Positions 36,110 to 44,644 are shown, counted from the first letter of the stretch. The stretch: 64,000 nt of DNA from Paucibacter_B soli (GCF_037482845.1 NZ_JBBHJW010000006.1:186001-250000), one strand, 5' to 3'. The notes: generated by a model from the letters alone, not told the origin. Made by a program: numbers and translations.

Positions 36110-36910
36110 TCAGATGCTGACCTGCCCTACCTGGGGTGTGCTGCCGAGCGCGAGTTGGCCCAGCCGGCGCAGTGGCTCGCAGTTTCCAGTGGTGCTCAGC
36201 GCGATGTCTGCGCCATCGCCGCATGCGGGGAGCTGCAACTCCTGCCATAGGCGCTTGGCCTGTCTGGCCACGGCATCTTCAATATTCAAGAGCTGCACCT
36301 GCTGGCCCAGCGCGAGTTGGATCTGTGGCTGGACAAAAGGGTAGTGGGTGCATGCGAGCAATACGGTATCCACCTGTGCTTCGCGCAATGGCGCGCAATA
36401 GCGCTCGATCAAGTCCAGCAACTCGCGGCGATCCAGTTGCCCGGTCTCAATCTGGTCAACCAGGCCAGGGCAGGGCTGGCTGAACACCAGTACCTGGCCC
36501 GCATACCCTTGCAGCAGGGCCTGATAGCGTGCACTCGCCAGCGTGGCCACCGTTGCCAGCACGCCGACCCGTCCGTTGACGGTGCTGGCAACCGCAGGCT
36601 TGATGCCGGGCTCGATGGCGACGATGGGCGTCGCGGGCCAGCGCTCGCGCAAGGCCTGCACCGCGTGCACGGTGGCGGTGTTGCACGCCACCACCAGCAT
36701 GCGCGCGCCCAGCTCCAGCAGATGCCCTGCCACCGCCAGGCTGCGGTCGATGATGTAGTCGGAGCCGCGTCCGCCATAGGGCGCATAGCCCGAATCGGCC
36801 ACATAGCGCAGCGCCACGCCCGGCAGGGCGGCATGCACGGCCTTCAGCACGGTAAGGCCGCCGAGGCCCGAATCAAAGATGCCAATAAAGGGCGTGTTGG
36901 TTTTGCTCAT
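36110..36910 (-). CDS. murI: Glutamate racemase
   Basis: Cofactor-independent racemase that makes D-glutamate for peptidoglycan. 266 residues. The two catalytic cysteines are Cys76 (VVACNTATV) and Cys187 (LLACTHYPF), each in its conserved motif; the N-terminus GIFDSGLGGLTVL and the SGYAPYGGR loop are typical. Divergent from etfB across a 167-bp region that carries two palindromes. Confidence 0.96.
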   Translation of the reverse strand: MSKTNTPFIGIFDSGLGGLTVLKAVHAALPGVALRYVADSGYAPYGGRGSDYIIDRSLAVAGHLLELGARMLVVACNTATVHAVQALRERWPATPIVAIEPGIKPAVASTVNGRVGVLATVATLASARYQALLQGYAGQVLVFSQPCPGLVDQIETGQLDRRELLDLIERYCAPLREAQVDTVLLACTHYPFVQPQIQLALGQQVQLLNIEDAVARQAKRLWQELQLPACGDGADIALSTTGNCEPLRRLGQLALGSTPQVGQVSI

Positions 36911-36960
36911 CAGGGGGCGCAGTCTAAAACGAAGCCGCGCAAGGGCCGAACTCGTCTCTA

Positions 36961-36982
36961 AAATAGCACGATCGTTCGTTTT
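36961..36982 (+). promoter_or_regulatory. TetR-type palindrome upstream of etfBA
   Basis: An imperfect 22-bp palindrome (8 of 11 base pairs match) centred on the perfect ACGATCGT at 36968-36975, with A-rich and T-rich outer parts. It lies in the murI/etfB divergent region. It resembles operators of TetR-family regulators of fatty-acid catabolism in Burkholderiales; that assignment is from memory and unverified. Confidence 0.45.
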
Positions 36983-37042
36983 ATTTGCGGCTCAGACATC
37001 TGGATGACTCGGGCGTACGCTCAGAGCCCCGTAGAATCCTGA

Positions 37043-37058
37043 TTAACGTTAACGTCAA
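37043..37058 (+). promoter_or_regulatory. LiuR-like palindrome TTAACGTTAACGTCAA upstream of etfB
   Basis: Core ACGTTAACGT is a perfect 10-bp palindrome flanked by TT and AA. It matches the shape TTnACGTnnACGTnAA described for MerR-family LiuR regulators of branched-chain amino acid and acyl-CoA catabolism. It is 20 bases before the etfB start, just after a TAGAAT -10-like box at 37032-37037. Confidence 0.45.
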
Positions 37059-37077
37059 TTCGCCTTGGAGTGCTGAG

Positions 37078-37827
37078 ATGAAGGTATTGGTTCCCGTCAA
37101 ACGAGTCGTCGACTACAACGTCAAGGTGCGCGTCAAGAGCGACGGCACCGGCGTGGATATCGCCAACGTCAAGATGTCCATGAACCCCTTTGACGAAATT
37201 GCCGTCGAAGAGGCAGTGCGCCTGAAGGAAAAGGGCGTGGTCACCGAGGTGATCGCCGTCTCCTGCGGCGTCACCCAATGCCAGGAAACCCTGCGCACCG
37301 CGATGGCCATCGGCGCCGATCGCGCCATCCTGGTCGAGACCGACGCCGAGTTGCAGCCCCTGGCCGTGGCCAAGATTCTCAAGGCCCTGGTCGACAAGGA
37401 ACAGCCCCAGCTGGTGATCCTTGGCAAGCAGGCCATCGATGACGATTGCAACCAAACCGGCCAGATGCTCGCCGCGCTGACCGGCATGCCCCAGGGCACC
37501 TTCGCCTCCAAGGTAGAAGTGGCCGACGGCAAGGTGGCCGTGACCCGCGAGGTCGACGGTGGCCTGGAAACGGTGAGCCTGACGCTGCCGGCCGTGGTGA
37601 CCAGCGACCTGCGCCTGAATGAGCCGCGTTATGTCACGCTGCCTAACATCATGAAGGCCAAGAAGAAGCAGCTCGACGTGGTCAAGCCCGCCGATCTGGG
37701 CGTCGATGTGGCGCCGCGCATCAAGACCCTCAAGGTCGAAGAGCCGCCCAAGCGCAGCGCCGGCATCAAGGTGCCTGACGTGGCGACCCTGGTGAACAAG
37801 TTGAAGAATGAAGCGAAGGTGATCTGA
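37078..37827 (+). CDS. etfB: Electron transfer flavoprotein beta subunit
   Basis: With EtfA forms the FAD/AMP heterodimer that takes electrons from acyl-CoA dehydrogenases to the quinone pool via ETF-QO. 249 residues: MKVLVPVKRVVDYNVKVRV start, CQETLRTAMAIGADRAIL and the AMP-binding/recognition-loop region LRLNEPRYVTLPNIMKAKKK (cited in part), the ETF-beta signature. GGAG at 37067-37070 fixes ATG 37078 with a 7-base spacer. Its stop overlaps the etfA start (TGATG). Confidence 0.96.
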   Translation: MKVLVPVKRVVDYNVKVRVKSDGTGVDIANVKMSMNPFDEIAVEEAVRLKEKGVVTEVIAVSCGVTQCQETLRTAMAIGADRAILVETDAELQPLAVAKILKALVDKEQPQLVILGKQAIDDDCNQTGQMLAALTGMPQGTFASKVEVADGKVAVTREVDGGLETVSLTLPAVVTSDLRLNEPRYVTLPNIMKAKKKQLDVVKPADLGVDVAPRIKTLKVEEPPKRSAGIKVPDVATLVNKLKNEAKVI

Positions 37828-38759
37828 TGACTGCTTTGGTAATTGCTGAACACGACAACGCCCACATCAAGGGCGCCACGCTCAATACCGTGACCGCCGC
37901 GCTGGCCACGGGTGCCGAGGTGCATGTGCTGGTGGCCGGCCACAACGCGGCCGCCGCCGCTGCTGCCGCCGCGCAGATCGCCGGCGTCGCCAAGGTGCTG
38001 CATGCCGATGCCGCGCATCTGGCCGATGGCCTGGCCGAAAACCTGGCCGCGCAAGTGCTGGCCGTGGCCGCCGGCCACAGCCACATCCTGTTCCCTGCCA
38101 CCGCCTCGGGCAAGAACGTGGCGCCGCGCGTCGCTGCCCTGCTGGACGTGGCGCAGCTCAGCGACGTCACCAAGGTCATCAGCGCCGACACCTTCGAGCG
38201 CCCGATCTACGCCGGCAACGCCATCGCCACCGTGCAATCGGCTGACGCCACCAAGGTGCTGACCGTGCGCACCACCGGCTTTGACGCCGCCGCCACCAGC
38301 GGTGGCGCCGCTGCCGTTGAAACCGTGGCGGCCGCTGCCGACAGTGGCAAGAGCAGCTTCGTTGGCCGCGAGGTCACCAAGAGCGATCGCCCCGAGCTGA
38401 CCGCCGCCAAGATCATCGTCTCCGGCGGCCGTGCCCTGGGTTCCAGCGACAAGTTCAATGAAGTGCTGACCCCCTTGGCCGACAAGCTGGGCGCCGCCCT
38501 GGGCGCCTCGCGCGCCGCGGTCGACGCCGGCTATGCGCCCAACGACTGGCAGGTGGGCCAGACCGGCAAGATCGTCGCGCCCCAGCTCTATATCGCTGCC
38601 GGCATCAGCGGCGCGATCCAGCATCTGGCCGGCATGAAGGACTCCAAGGTGATCGTCGCGATCAACAAGGATGCCGAGGCGCCGATCTTCTCGGTGGCCG
38701 ACTACGGGCTCGAGGCCGACCTGTTCACGGCCGTGCCGGAACTCGTCGCCGCGCTCTGA
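37827..38759 (+). CDS. etfA: Electron transfer flavoprotein alpha subunit
   Basis: 310-residue FAD-binding partner of EtfB. The C-terminal FAD domain carries GGRALGSSDKFNEVL, GATLGASRAAVDAGY-type GASRAAVDAGYAPNDWQVGQTG (in part) and the family signature LYIAAGISGAIQHLAGMKDS (in part). An alanine-rich stretch near residue 160 varies between species. Translationally coupled to etfB by a one-base overlap; an acyl-CoA dehydrogenase follows 76 bases later. Confidence 0.96.
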   Translation: MTALVIAEHDNAHIKGATLNTVTAALATGAEVHVLVAGHNAAAAAAAAAQIAGVAKVLHADAAHLADGLAENLAAQVLAVAAGHSHILFPATASGKNVAPRVAALLDVAQLSDVTKVISADTFERPIYAGNAIATVQSADATKVLTVRTTGFDAAATSGGAAAVETVAAAADSGKSSFVGREVTKSDRPELTAAKIIVSGGRALGSSDKFNEVLTPLADKLGAALGASRAAVDAGYAPNDWQVGQTGKIVAPQLYIAAGISGAIQHLAGMKDSKVIVAINKDAEAPIFSVADYGLEADLFTAVPELVAAL

Positions 38760-38835
38760 TTCCCGCCTATTGATCAGCCTGCAGGGCGCCCGACTTCACG
38801 GTCGCGGCGCCCTTCGTTTCTCTGGAGACAAGACA

Positions 38836-40626
38836 ATGACTTACCGCGCCCCCGTCAAGGACATGCTCTTCAACATGAAGGAGCTGGCCGGCCTGGAATC
38901 GCTCACCGCCATTCCCCAGTTCGCTGATTACGGTATCGATACCGCCCAGGCGGTGCTGGAAGAATGCGCCAAGCTCAACGAGGACGTGATCGCCCCGCTG
39001 AACTTCGAAGGCGACAAGAACCCCAGCTACTGGAAAGACGGCCAGGTGTTCACCACCCCCGGGTTCAAGCAGGCCTTCAAGCAGTTTGCCGAGGGCGGCT
39101 GGCAGGGCCTGCAGCACCCGGCGGAGTTCGGCGGCCAGGGCCTGCCCAAGACGATTGGCGCGGCCTGCGGCGAGATGATCAACAGCGCGAACATGAGTTT
39201 TGCGCTCTGCCCGCTGCTGACGGATGGCGCCATCGAGGCGCTGCTGACCGCCGGCAGTGATGAGCAACGTGCCACCTACATCCCCAAGCTGATCGATGGC
39301 AGCTGGACCGGCACCATGAATCTGACCGAGCCGCAGGCGGGGTCAGATCTTGCGCTGGTGCGCACGCGCGCCGAGCCGCAGCCCGATGGCAGCTACAAGA
39401 TCTTCGGCACCAAGATCTTCATCACCTATGGCGAGCACGATATGGCCGAAAACATCGTGCATCTGGTGCTGGCCCGCGTGCAGGGCGCACCCGAGGGGGT
39501 GAAGGGCATCAGCCTCTTCATCGTGCCCAAGTTCATGGTGAATACGGATGGCTCGCTGGGCGCGCGCAATGACGCGCACTGCGTCTCCATCGAGCACAAG
39601 ATGGGCATCAAGGCCAGCCCCACCGCGGTGTTGCAGTTTGGTGACCATGGCGGCGCCATCGGCTACCTGGTGGGCCAGGAGAACCGCGGCCTGGAGTACA
39701 TGTTCATCATGATGAACGCGGCCCGCTTCGGCGTGGGCGTGCAGGGCATTGCGATTGCCGAACGGGCCTACCAGAAGGCGGTGAGCTATGCGCGCGACCG
39801 CGTGCAGTCACGCCCGGTGGACGGTTCGGTGGCCGGCAGCGCCGCCATCATCCATCACCCCGATGTGCGCCGCATGCTGATGACGATGCGTTCGCTGACC
39901 GAAGGCTGCCGTGCCATGAGCCTGGTGGCCGCGGCCGCCTACGATGCGGCCCACCACCATCCCGATGCCCAGACGCGCAAGGACAATCAGGCCTTCTACG
40001 AGTTCATGGTGCCGCTGGTGAAGGGTTACAGCACCGAAATGAGCCTCGAGGTCACCGACCTGGGCGTGCAGGTGCATGGCGGCATGGGTTTCATCGAGGA
40101 GACCGGTGCGGCCCAGTATTACCGCGACGCCAAGATCCTCACCATCTATGAGGGCACCAGCGCGATCCAGGCCAACGACCTGGTGGGCCGCAAGACGCTG
40201 CGCGACGGCGGCCAGATGGCCAAGGCGGTGGCGGCCCAGATCGAGTCCACCGAGCGCCTGCTGGCCGAGCGCGGCAGCGACGCGGCACGCGCCATGCTCA
40301 AGCGTCTGAGCCAGGCGCGCGCGGCCTTGCTGGAATCGTCCGACTTCATCGCCGGCTGCGGCAAGGCGAATCCGAACGCGGCGTTCTCGGGCTCGGTGCC
40401 GTTCATGATGTTGGCCGGCAATGTGGTGGCGGGCTGGCAACTGGCGCGCGCACTCATGGTGGCCGAGGACAAGCTCGCCGCTGGTGAAGACAGGGCCTTC
40501 ATGACCGCCAAGATCGCCACCGCGCGCTTCTACGCCGAGCACATCCTCACGCGTGCCGGCGGCCTGCGCGATGCCATCGTGGAGGGCGCCGACAGCGTCA
40601 CCGCGCTGGCACTGGACTCGTTCTGA
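38836..40626 (+). CDS. Acyl-CoA dehydrogenase, DmdC-like (with C-terminal extension)
   Basis: 596-residue FAD enzyme, ~200 residues longer than ordinary acyl-CoA dehydrogenases. It has the N-terminal helical domain, the FAD-contacting NLTEPQAGSDLALVRTRA (~160-177), the central beta domain, and catalytic Glu439 in IYEGTSAIQANDLVGRKTL. A C-terminal helical extension (DUF4092-like) follows. This length and the Glu motif are those of the 3-methylmercaptopropionyl-CoA dehydrogenase (DmdC) / long acyl-CoA dehydrogenase group; the real substrate could be another acyl-CoA. The start ATG 38836 has GGAG 8 bases upstream. Its electron acceptor EtfAB is encoded directly upstream. One dispersed GGGGTCAGATC word lies inside it. 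Confidence 0.9.
   Translation: MTYRAPVKDMLFNMKELAGLESLTAIPQFADYGIDTAQAVLEECAKLNEDVIAPLNFEGDKNPSYWKDGQVFTTPGFKQAFKQFAEGGWQGLQHPAEFGGQGLPKTIGAACGEMINSANMSFALCPLLTDGAIEALLTAGSDEQRATYIPKLIDGSWTGTMNLTEPQAGSDLALVRTRAEPQPDGSYKIFGTKIFITYGEHDMAENIVHLVLARVQGAPEGVKGISLFIVPKFMVNTDGSLGARNDAHCVSIEHKMGIKASPTAVLQFGDHGGAIGYLVGQENRGLEYMFIMMNAARFGVGVQGIAIAERAYQKAVSYARDRVQSRPVDGSVAGSAAIIHHPDVRRMLMTMRSLTEGCRAMSLVAAAAYDAAHHHPDAQTRKDNQAFYEFMVPLVKGYSTEMSLEVTDLGVQVHGGMGFIEETGAAQYYRDAKILTIYEGTSAIQANDLVGRKTLRDGGQMAKAVAAQIESTERLLAERGSDAARAMLKRLSQARAALLESSDFIAGCGKANPNAAFSGSVPFMMLAGNVVAGWQLARALMVAEDKLAAGEDRAFMTAKIATARFYAEHILTRAGGLRDAIVEGADSVTALALDSF
39339..39352 (+). repeat. Dispersed motif GGGGTCAGATCTTG, copy 4
   Basis: Exact member of GGGGTCAGRTCWTG in the acyl-CoA dehydrogenase gene. 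The residues it encodes (GSDLA) are conserved in the family, so this copy may be constrained by the protein. Confidence 0.5.
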
Positions 40627-40642
40627 ACGGAGGCGCCAAGTC

Positions 40643-41596
40643 ATGAGCGTATTGCCTTCCGTTTTGCAAAACCTGCCCCTGCCCATCATCGGTTCGCCGC
40701 TTTTCATCATCAGCAATCCCAAGCTGGTGATCGCGCAATGCAAGGCCGGCGTGGTGGGCGCCATGCCCGCGCTGAATGCGCGCCCGGCCGAGCTGCTGGA
40801 TGAGTGGTTGAACGAGATCACCACCGAGCTGGCCGCCTACAACAAGGCCAATCCCGACCGGCCGGCCGCGCCCTTTGCGATCAACCAGATCGTGCACAAG
40901 AGCAATGACCGGCTGGAGCACGACATGGCGCTGTGCGCCAAGTACAAGGTGCCCATCATCATCACCTCGCTGGGTGCACGCGAGGATGTCAACGCGGCCG
41001 TACATGCCTGGGGCGGCGTGGTGCTGCACGACATCATCAACAACAAGTTCGCCAAGAAGGCGATCGAAAAGGGCGCCGATGGCCTAATCGCGGTGGCGGC
41101 CGGTGCCGGCGGTCATGCGGGTGTGAAGAGCCCCTTCGCGCTGATCCAGGAAATCCGTGCCTGGTTCGACGGCCCGGTGGCGCTCTCGGGTTCCATCGCC
41201 AGTGGCGACGCGGTGCTGGCCGCCCAGGCCATGGGCGCCGATTTTGCCTACATTGGCTCGGCCTTCATCGCCACCGAGGAGGCGCGCGCGGCCGCAGCCT
41301 ACAAGCAGATGATCGTGGAGAGCAGCAGCGATGACATCGTCTACAGCAACCTCTTCACCGGCGTGCACGGCAACTACCTGCGTGGCTCCATCATCAATGC
41401 CGGCATGGATCCGGACGCCTTGCCGGAGTCGGACCCCAGCAAGATGAACTTCGGCGGCGATGCCAAGAAGGCCTGGAAGGACATCTGGGGTTGCGGCCAG
41501 GGCATAGGCGCGATCAAGGAGGTGGTGCCGGCCCGCGTGCTGGTCGAGCGCCTGCGCAGCGAGTACCAGGCGGCCCGCCAGCGCCTGGCTATTTGA
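40643..41596 (+). CDS. Nitronate monooxygenase family FMN enzyme
   Basis: 317-residue TIM-barrel flavoprotein of the NPD/2-nitropropane dioxygenase family. Features: PIIGSPLFIISNPKLVIAQCKAGVVG, in part, with the phosphate-binding Gly region AVAAGAGGHAG (~152), SGSIASGDAVLAAQAMGADFAYIGSAF, in part. True nitronate monooxygenases detoxify propionate 3-nitronate; many relatives are FMN oxidoreductases or enoyl reductases of unknown substrate. It is 16 bases after the acyl-CoA dehydrogenase with GGAGG as SD, so a role in acyl-CoA metabolism is equally plausible. Its last 8 bases overlap the convergent binding-protein gene. Confidence 0.85.
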   Translation: MSVLPSVLQNLPLPIIGSPLFIISNPKLVIAQCKAGVVGAMPALNARPAELLDEWLNEITTELAAYNKANPDRPAAPFAINQIVHKSNDRLEHDMALCAKYKVPIIITSLGAREDVNAAVHAWGGVVLHDIINNKFAKKAIEKGADGLIAVAAGAGGHAGVKSPFALIQEIRAWFDGPVALSGSIASGDAVLAAQAMGADFAYIGSAFIATEEARAAAAYKQMIVESSSDDIVYSNLFTGVHGNYLRGSIINAGMDPDALPESDPSKMNFGGDAKKAWKDIWGCGQGIGAIKEVVPARVLVERLRSEYQAARQRLAI

Positions 41597-43178
41597 TATT
41601 GGTGAAGCGAGCCTCTGGCCGGTCGTCCGACCGGTGCAGGGTCTCGACATTCGCCTTCATCGCCCAGGGCCGCATCTGGTGATGCAGGGGGATGAAGAAG
41701 TGTTCGTCGCGCACGCGCAGCAAGGCCTCGCGTATCAGGGCGTTGCGCTTGGGCACGTCGACCTCGGTCTTCATCGCGTCGATGAGTTGATCCAGCCTGG
41801 CGTCGCTGAGCTTTGCGAAGTTGAAATTGCCGTCGGCGCCCGTGGTCTTGGTGTGCGCGATGGCCTGCAGCGTGAACTGCGCGTCATAGGTCGCCACGCC
41901 CCAGCCCAGCATATAGAGCGGCGCCTCGAAGCGCTGGAAGGTCAGACTGTGCTGGGCCATGGGCGCGGCCTGCAGATTTGCCTTCACGCCCACGCGCGCC
42001 CACATCGCCGCCACCGCCTGGCAGATCTCCTCATCGTTGACGTAACGGTTGTTGGGGCAGTTCAACTGCAGTTCCAAGCCCGAGCCATAGCCGGCCTCGG
42101 CCAGCAACTTCCTGGCGCGTTCGACGTCCTGCTTGAGCGGCACGTCGATGTCCGGCGTGTTGCCGTTCACGCCCGGTGCCACCATGATGCCGGCCGGTAT
42201 CGATAGCCCGCGCATGGTGGCGCGCCTGATCGCCTCCCGGTCCACCGCCAGGCTCAGCGCCTCGCGCACGCGCTTGTCCTTGAAGGGGTTCTTGCCCTTG
42301 ATGTTGGAGCCCTTGAGTTCGTCGCTGCCCTGGTCCATGGCCAGGAAGATGGTGCGCACCTCGGGGCCTTCGATGAGCTTGAGCTTGGGGTCGGCCTTGA
42401 GCTTGGCCACGTCCTGCGTCGGCAGGTCGGTGAGCAGGTCCACATCGCCCGAGAGCAGCGCGGCCACGCGGGTGGGGTCCGACTTGATCGGCAGGTAGCT
42501 GACTTCGGTGACGTTGCTGGCGTGCTTGGCATCCCACCAGTCGGGGTTGGTCACCATGCTGATCTTTTGATCGGGCTGCCAGCCGGTGATCTTGTAGGGG
42601 CCGGTGCCCATGACATGGCGCGAGGCGTAGTTGTCTTCCTTGGCCTTGTAGTCCTGCACATTGGTGGACTTGTTCTTCTCGGCCCAGGCCTTGCTCATGA
42701 TGCGGAAGTCGACGATGTTGCGCAGCAGGATGGGGTTGGGGCCCTCCAGCATCAGGTCCAGGGTGTAGTCGTCGACCTTCTTGATTTCCTTGATGCCGGC
42801 CACATAGATCTGCATGGTGCCCTGGGGCTGGCGGATGCGGCCGAAGGTGAATACCACATCGTCAGCCGTGAACGGCGTGCCGTCATGGAACCTGACGCCG
42901 CGGCGCAGCTCGAAGCGCAGCTGGGTGGGCGAGACGTAGCTCCACTTGGTGGCCAAAGCCGGCTCCACCTCATGGTTGGCGTTGTAGCGCGTCAGCCCCT
43001 CGTAGGCATGCATCAGCACGGCCAGGGTGGTGGCATGGTTCTGTGAATGCGGGTCCAGCGTGAGGATGTCGTTCTGCGCGGCCCAGCGCAGGCTGGCGGC
43101 GGGGCTGATGCAGGGGCTCAGCGCGGCCCAGCTCATCGCCAGGGACAGGGCCGCGAGTCTGAGAGGCTTGCTGATCAT
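41589..43178 (-). CDS. ABC transporter substrate-binding protein, peptide/nickel (SBP family 5)
   Basis: 529-residue periplasmic protein of the DppA/OppA family. A signal peptide (~1-28, ALSLAMSWAALSPCISPAASLR, in part) precedes ASLRWAAQNDILTLDPHSQNH, in part, the usual opening of these lobed binding proteins; FHDGTPFTADDVVFTF and ADPKLKLIEGPEVRTIFLAMD (in part) are family marks. No permease or ATPase genes are adjacent, so it is an orphan that may serve a transporter elsewhere. Its 3' end overlaps the convergent nitronate monooxygenase gene by 8 bases. Confidence 0.9.
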   Translation of the reverse strand: MISKPLRLAALSLAMSWAALSPCISPAASLRWAAQNDILTLDPHSQNHATTLAVLMHAYEGLTRYNANHEVEPALATKWSYVSPTQLRFELRRGVRFHDGTPFTADDVVFTFGRIRQPQGTMQIYVAGIKEIKKVDDYTLDLMLEGPNPILLRNIVDFRIMSKAWAEKNKSTNVQDYKAKEDNYASRHVMGTGPYKITGWQPDQKISMVTNPDWWDAKHASNVTEVSYLPIKSDPTRVAALLSGDVDLLTDLPTQDVAKLKADPKLKLIEGPEVRTIFLAMDQGSDELKGSNIKGKNPFKDKRVREALSLAVDREAIRRATMRGLSIPAGIMVAPGVNGNTPDIDVPLKQDVERARKLLAEAGYGSGLELQLNCPNNRYVNDEEICQAVAAMWARVGVKANLQAAPMAQHSLTFQRFEAPLYMLGWGVATYDAQFTLQAIAHTKTTGADGNFNFAKLSDARLDQLIDAMKTEVDVPKRNALIREALLRVRDEHFFIPLHHQMRPWAMKANVETLHRSDDRPEARFTNIK

Positions 43179-43236
43179 GCGGGGGCTCCGGGTTGGTGTT
43201 GCGAGCCATGCTAGCGGCAGGCCGCCGGCCGCCTAC

Positions 43237-43605
43237 CTATGGCTTGCCCGGGTGCTCGGGCTCTGCGGGCTCGATCTCGGCATCGCAGCCGATGCCGGCG
43301 GCAATCATGCGGCGGCTCCAGGCGCGCAGGCCGCGTTCGAGCAGCTGGCGCAGGCGTCCGCTCGGAAACCGGGCCATGCCCAGCTGCGTGAGCGGGGCCT
43401 CCAGCATGCCGCAGCGGTAACGCTTGAAATCAGCGGACCATTGCAGCGCCTTGCAGGCACCGTGGCGGCGCCGGCTCAGCAGCACGCCCACGGGACAGGG
43501 CTCGGCCAGGCAGCAGATGCCGCAGCCATTGCAGGGCTGGCCCAGCGCCGGCTTGGGCGGCGCCTCAACTTCGATATGGATGATGCGATGCCGCACGCCG
43601 CTCAA
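43237..43605 (-). CDS. YkgJ family cysteine cluster protein
   Basis: 122-residue cytoplasmic protein with clustered cysteines: CNGCGICCLAEPCPVG near the N-terminus, then CKALQW and YRCGML. This is the pattern of the YkgJ/CxxCxxCC zinc- or iron-binding family, whose biochemical role is unknown. A basic, Arg-rich region follows the cluster. The only upstream initiator is TTG at 43605 without a clear SD; a GTG at 43596 is possible, so the start is uncertain. It lies downstream of the oxygenase gene on the same strand with a 12-bp gap and may be co-transcribed. Confidence 0.8.
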   Translation of the reverse strand: MSGVRHRIIHIEVEAPPKPALGQPCNGCGICCLAEPCPVGVLLSRRRHGACKALQWSADFKRYRCGMLEAPLTQLGMARFPSGRLRQLLERGLRAWSRRMIAAGIGCDAEIEPAEPEHPGKP

Positions 43606-43613
43606 TATAGCCT

Positions 43614-43627
43614 GGGGTCAGGTCTTG
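43614..43627 (+). repeat. Dispersed motif GGGGTCAGGTCTTG, copy 5
   Basis: Exact member. It overlaps the stop codon of the leftward oxygenase gene, the same placement as copy 2. Confidence 0.6.
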
Positions 43628-44460
43628 ACGCCCAGCTCGCGCAGCCGCTCCTCCAGATAGCTGTGCGCGGTATAGCGCTCCGACAGCACCACGTCGTTGC
43701 GCGGGTGCAGGAACAGCGGCAGCGAGACGCGGCTCTTGCGGGCGCCTTCGCCCGTGGGGTTGACCACGCGATGCTGGGTCGAGGGGTAGTAGCCCTGCGA
43801 GGCCTCCTGCAGCATGTCGCCGATATTGATGATGAGCATGCCGAAATCGCAGGGCACATCCACCCACTGGCCGCTCATGTCCTGCACCTGCAGGCCGGGT
43901 TCATTGGCCGCGGGCAATATGGTCAGCAGATTGATATCGCCATGCGCGGCGGCGCGCAGCGATCCCTCGGGCTCCTGGCCGGTCAGCGGCGGGTAGCGCA
44001 GCACGCGCAGCAATGTCTGCCGGCTGTCCTTGATCATGTGCGAGAGCGGCTCGCTATAGCTCTTGGCGATGTCGGCCGGTGTGTGGCGTTCGACCCAGGA
44101 CAGCAGTTCGGCCGCCAGGCCATTCGCCACCTCGTAGTAGCGCATCGCGTCGGCGCGCAGGCGCTCGGGAATGCGGCCCCAGGGGTAGATGTGGAAGTAC
44201 TCCTTGATGTCCTTCTGCGTCGCGCCCTTGGCGGTCTCGGAGATGGCGGTGGAGAAATAGCCGTCCTGGGTTTCCTTTGAGAACGCGAAGCCATGCTTGT
44301 CTTCACCGTCGAAGAAGCCCAGCCAGTCGGCGTAGATCTGCTCGACCAGGGCCTGCGGTATCGGGTGGTTGACCAGCACGCCGAAGCCGGTTTCGTGCAG
44401 GGAGCGGGTGAATTGCTCGGCCGCATCCGCGGCACGGTAATCGACGACTCGAACTTGCAT
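43618..44460 (-). CDS. 2-oxoglutarate/Fe(II)-dependent oxygenase, isopenicillin N synthase-like
   Basis: 280-residue cytoplasmic double-stranded beta-helix oxygenase. The iron facial triad is His173 and Asp175 (AAHGDINLLT) with His230 (TQHRVVNP); the 2-oxoglutarate-binding Arg244 and Ser246 follow (SRVSLPLFLHP). The N-terminal DIOX_N region has ETGFGVLVNHPIP. Relatives include ethylene-forming enzyme, gibberellin-type and antibiotic oxygenases, and many bacterial members of unknown substrate; I assign none. ATG 44460 has AGGAG 5 bases upstream. Divergent from the 2-oxoglutarate dehydrogenase operon, whose substrate it would share as a cosubstrate. Confidence 0.9.
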   Translation of the reverse strand: MQVRVVDYRAADAAEQFTRSLHETGFGVLVNHPIPQALVEQIYADWLGFFDGEDKHGFAFSKETQDGYFSTAISETAKGATQKDIKEYFHIYPWGRIPERLRADAMRYYEVANGLAAELLSWVERHTPADIAKSYSEPLSHMIKDSRQTLLRVLRYPPLTGQEPEGSLRAAAHGDINLLTILPAANEPGLQVQDMSGQWVDVPCDFGMLIINIGDMLQEASQGYYPSTQHRVVNPTGEGARKSRVSLPLFLHPRNDVVLSERYTAHSYLEERLRELGVKT

Positions 44461-44579
44461 GGGATCTCCTGAACTGTCCCGTCGCGCAGCCATTCAATCG
44501 CGGGGCTGGCGCGAGCGGAAGTTTACCAAGGAGTAAGAAATTTTATCCCTGGCGGGATGGCGCCTGCGGGAAAGTGCGG

Positions 44580-44644
44580 ATACCCGACAGACCCGCGGCG
44601 CTGCCAATTTGTGCTTTGGTCGGGTATGGCAGGAGTGCTACAGT
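44580..44644 (+). promoter_or_regulatory. Promoter and flanking inverted repeat of the odh operon
   Basis: TTGGTC (44616-44621), 17 bases, TACAGT (44639-44644), with an extended-10 TGC. ATACCCGAC (44580-44588) is the perfect complement of GTCGGGTAT (44619-44627), which overlaps the -35 box; the arms are 39 bases apart centre to centre. This fills much of the 319-bp gap between the oxygenase and odhA; I see no gene in the remainder. Confidence 0.55.
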
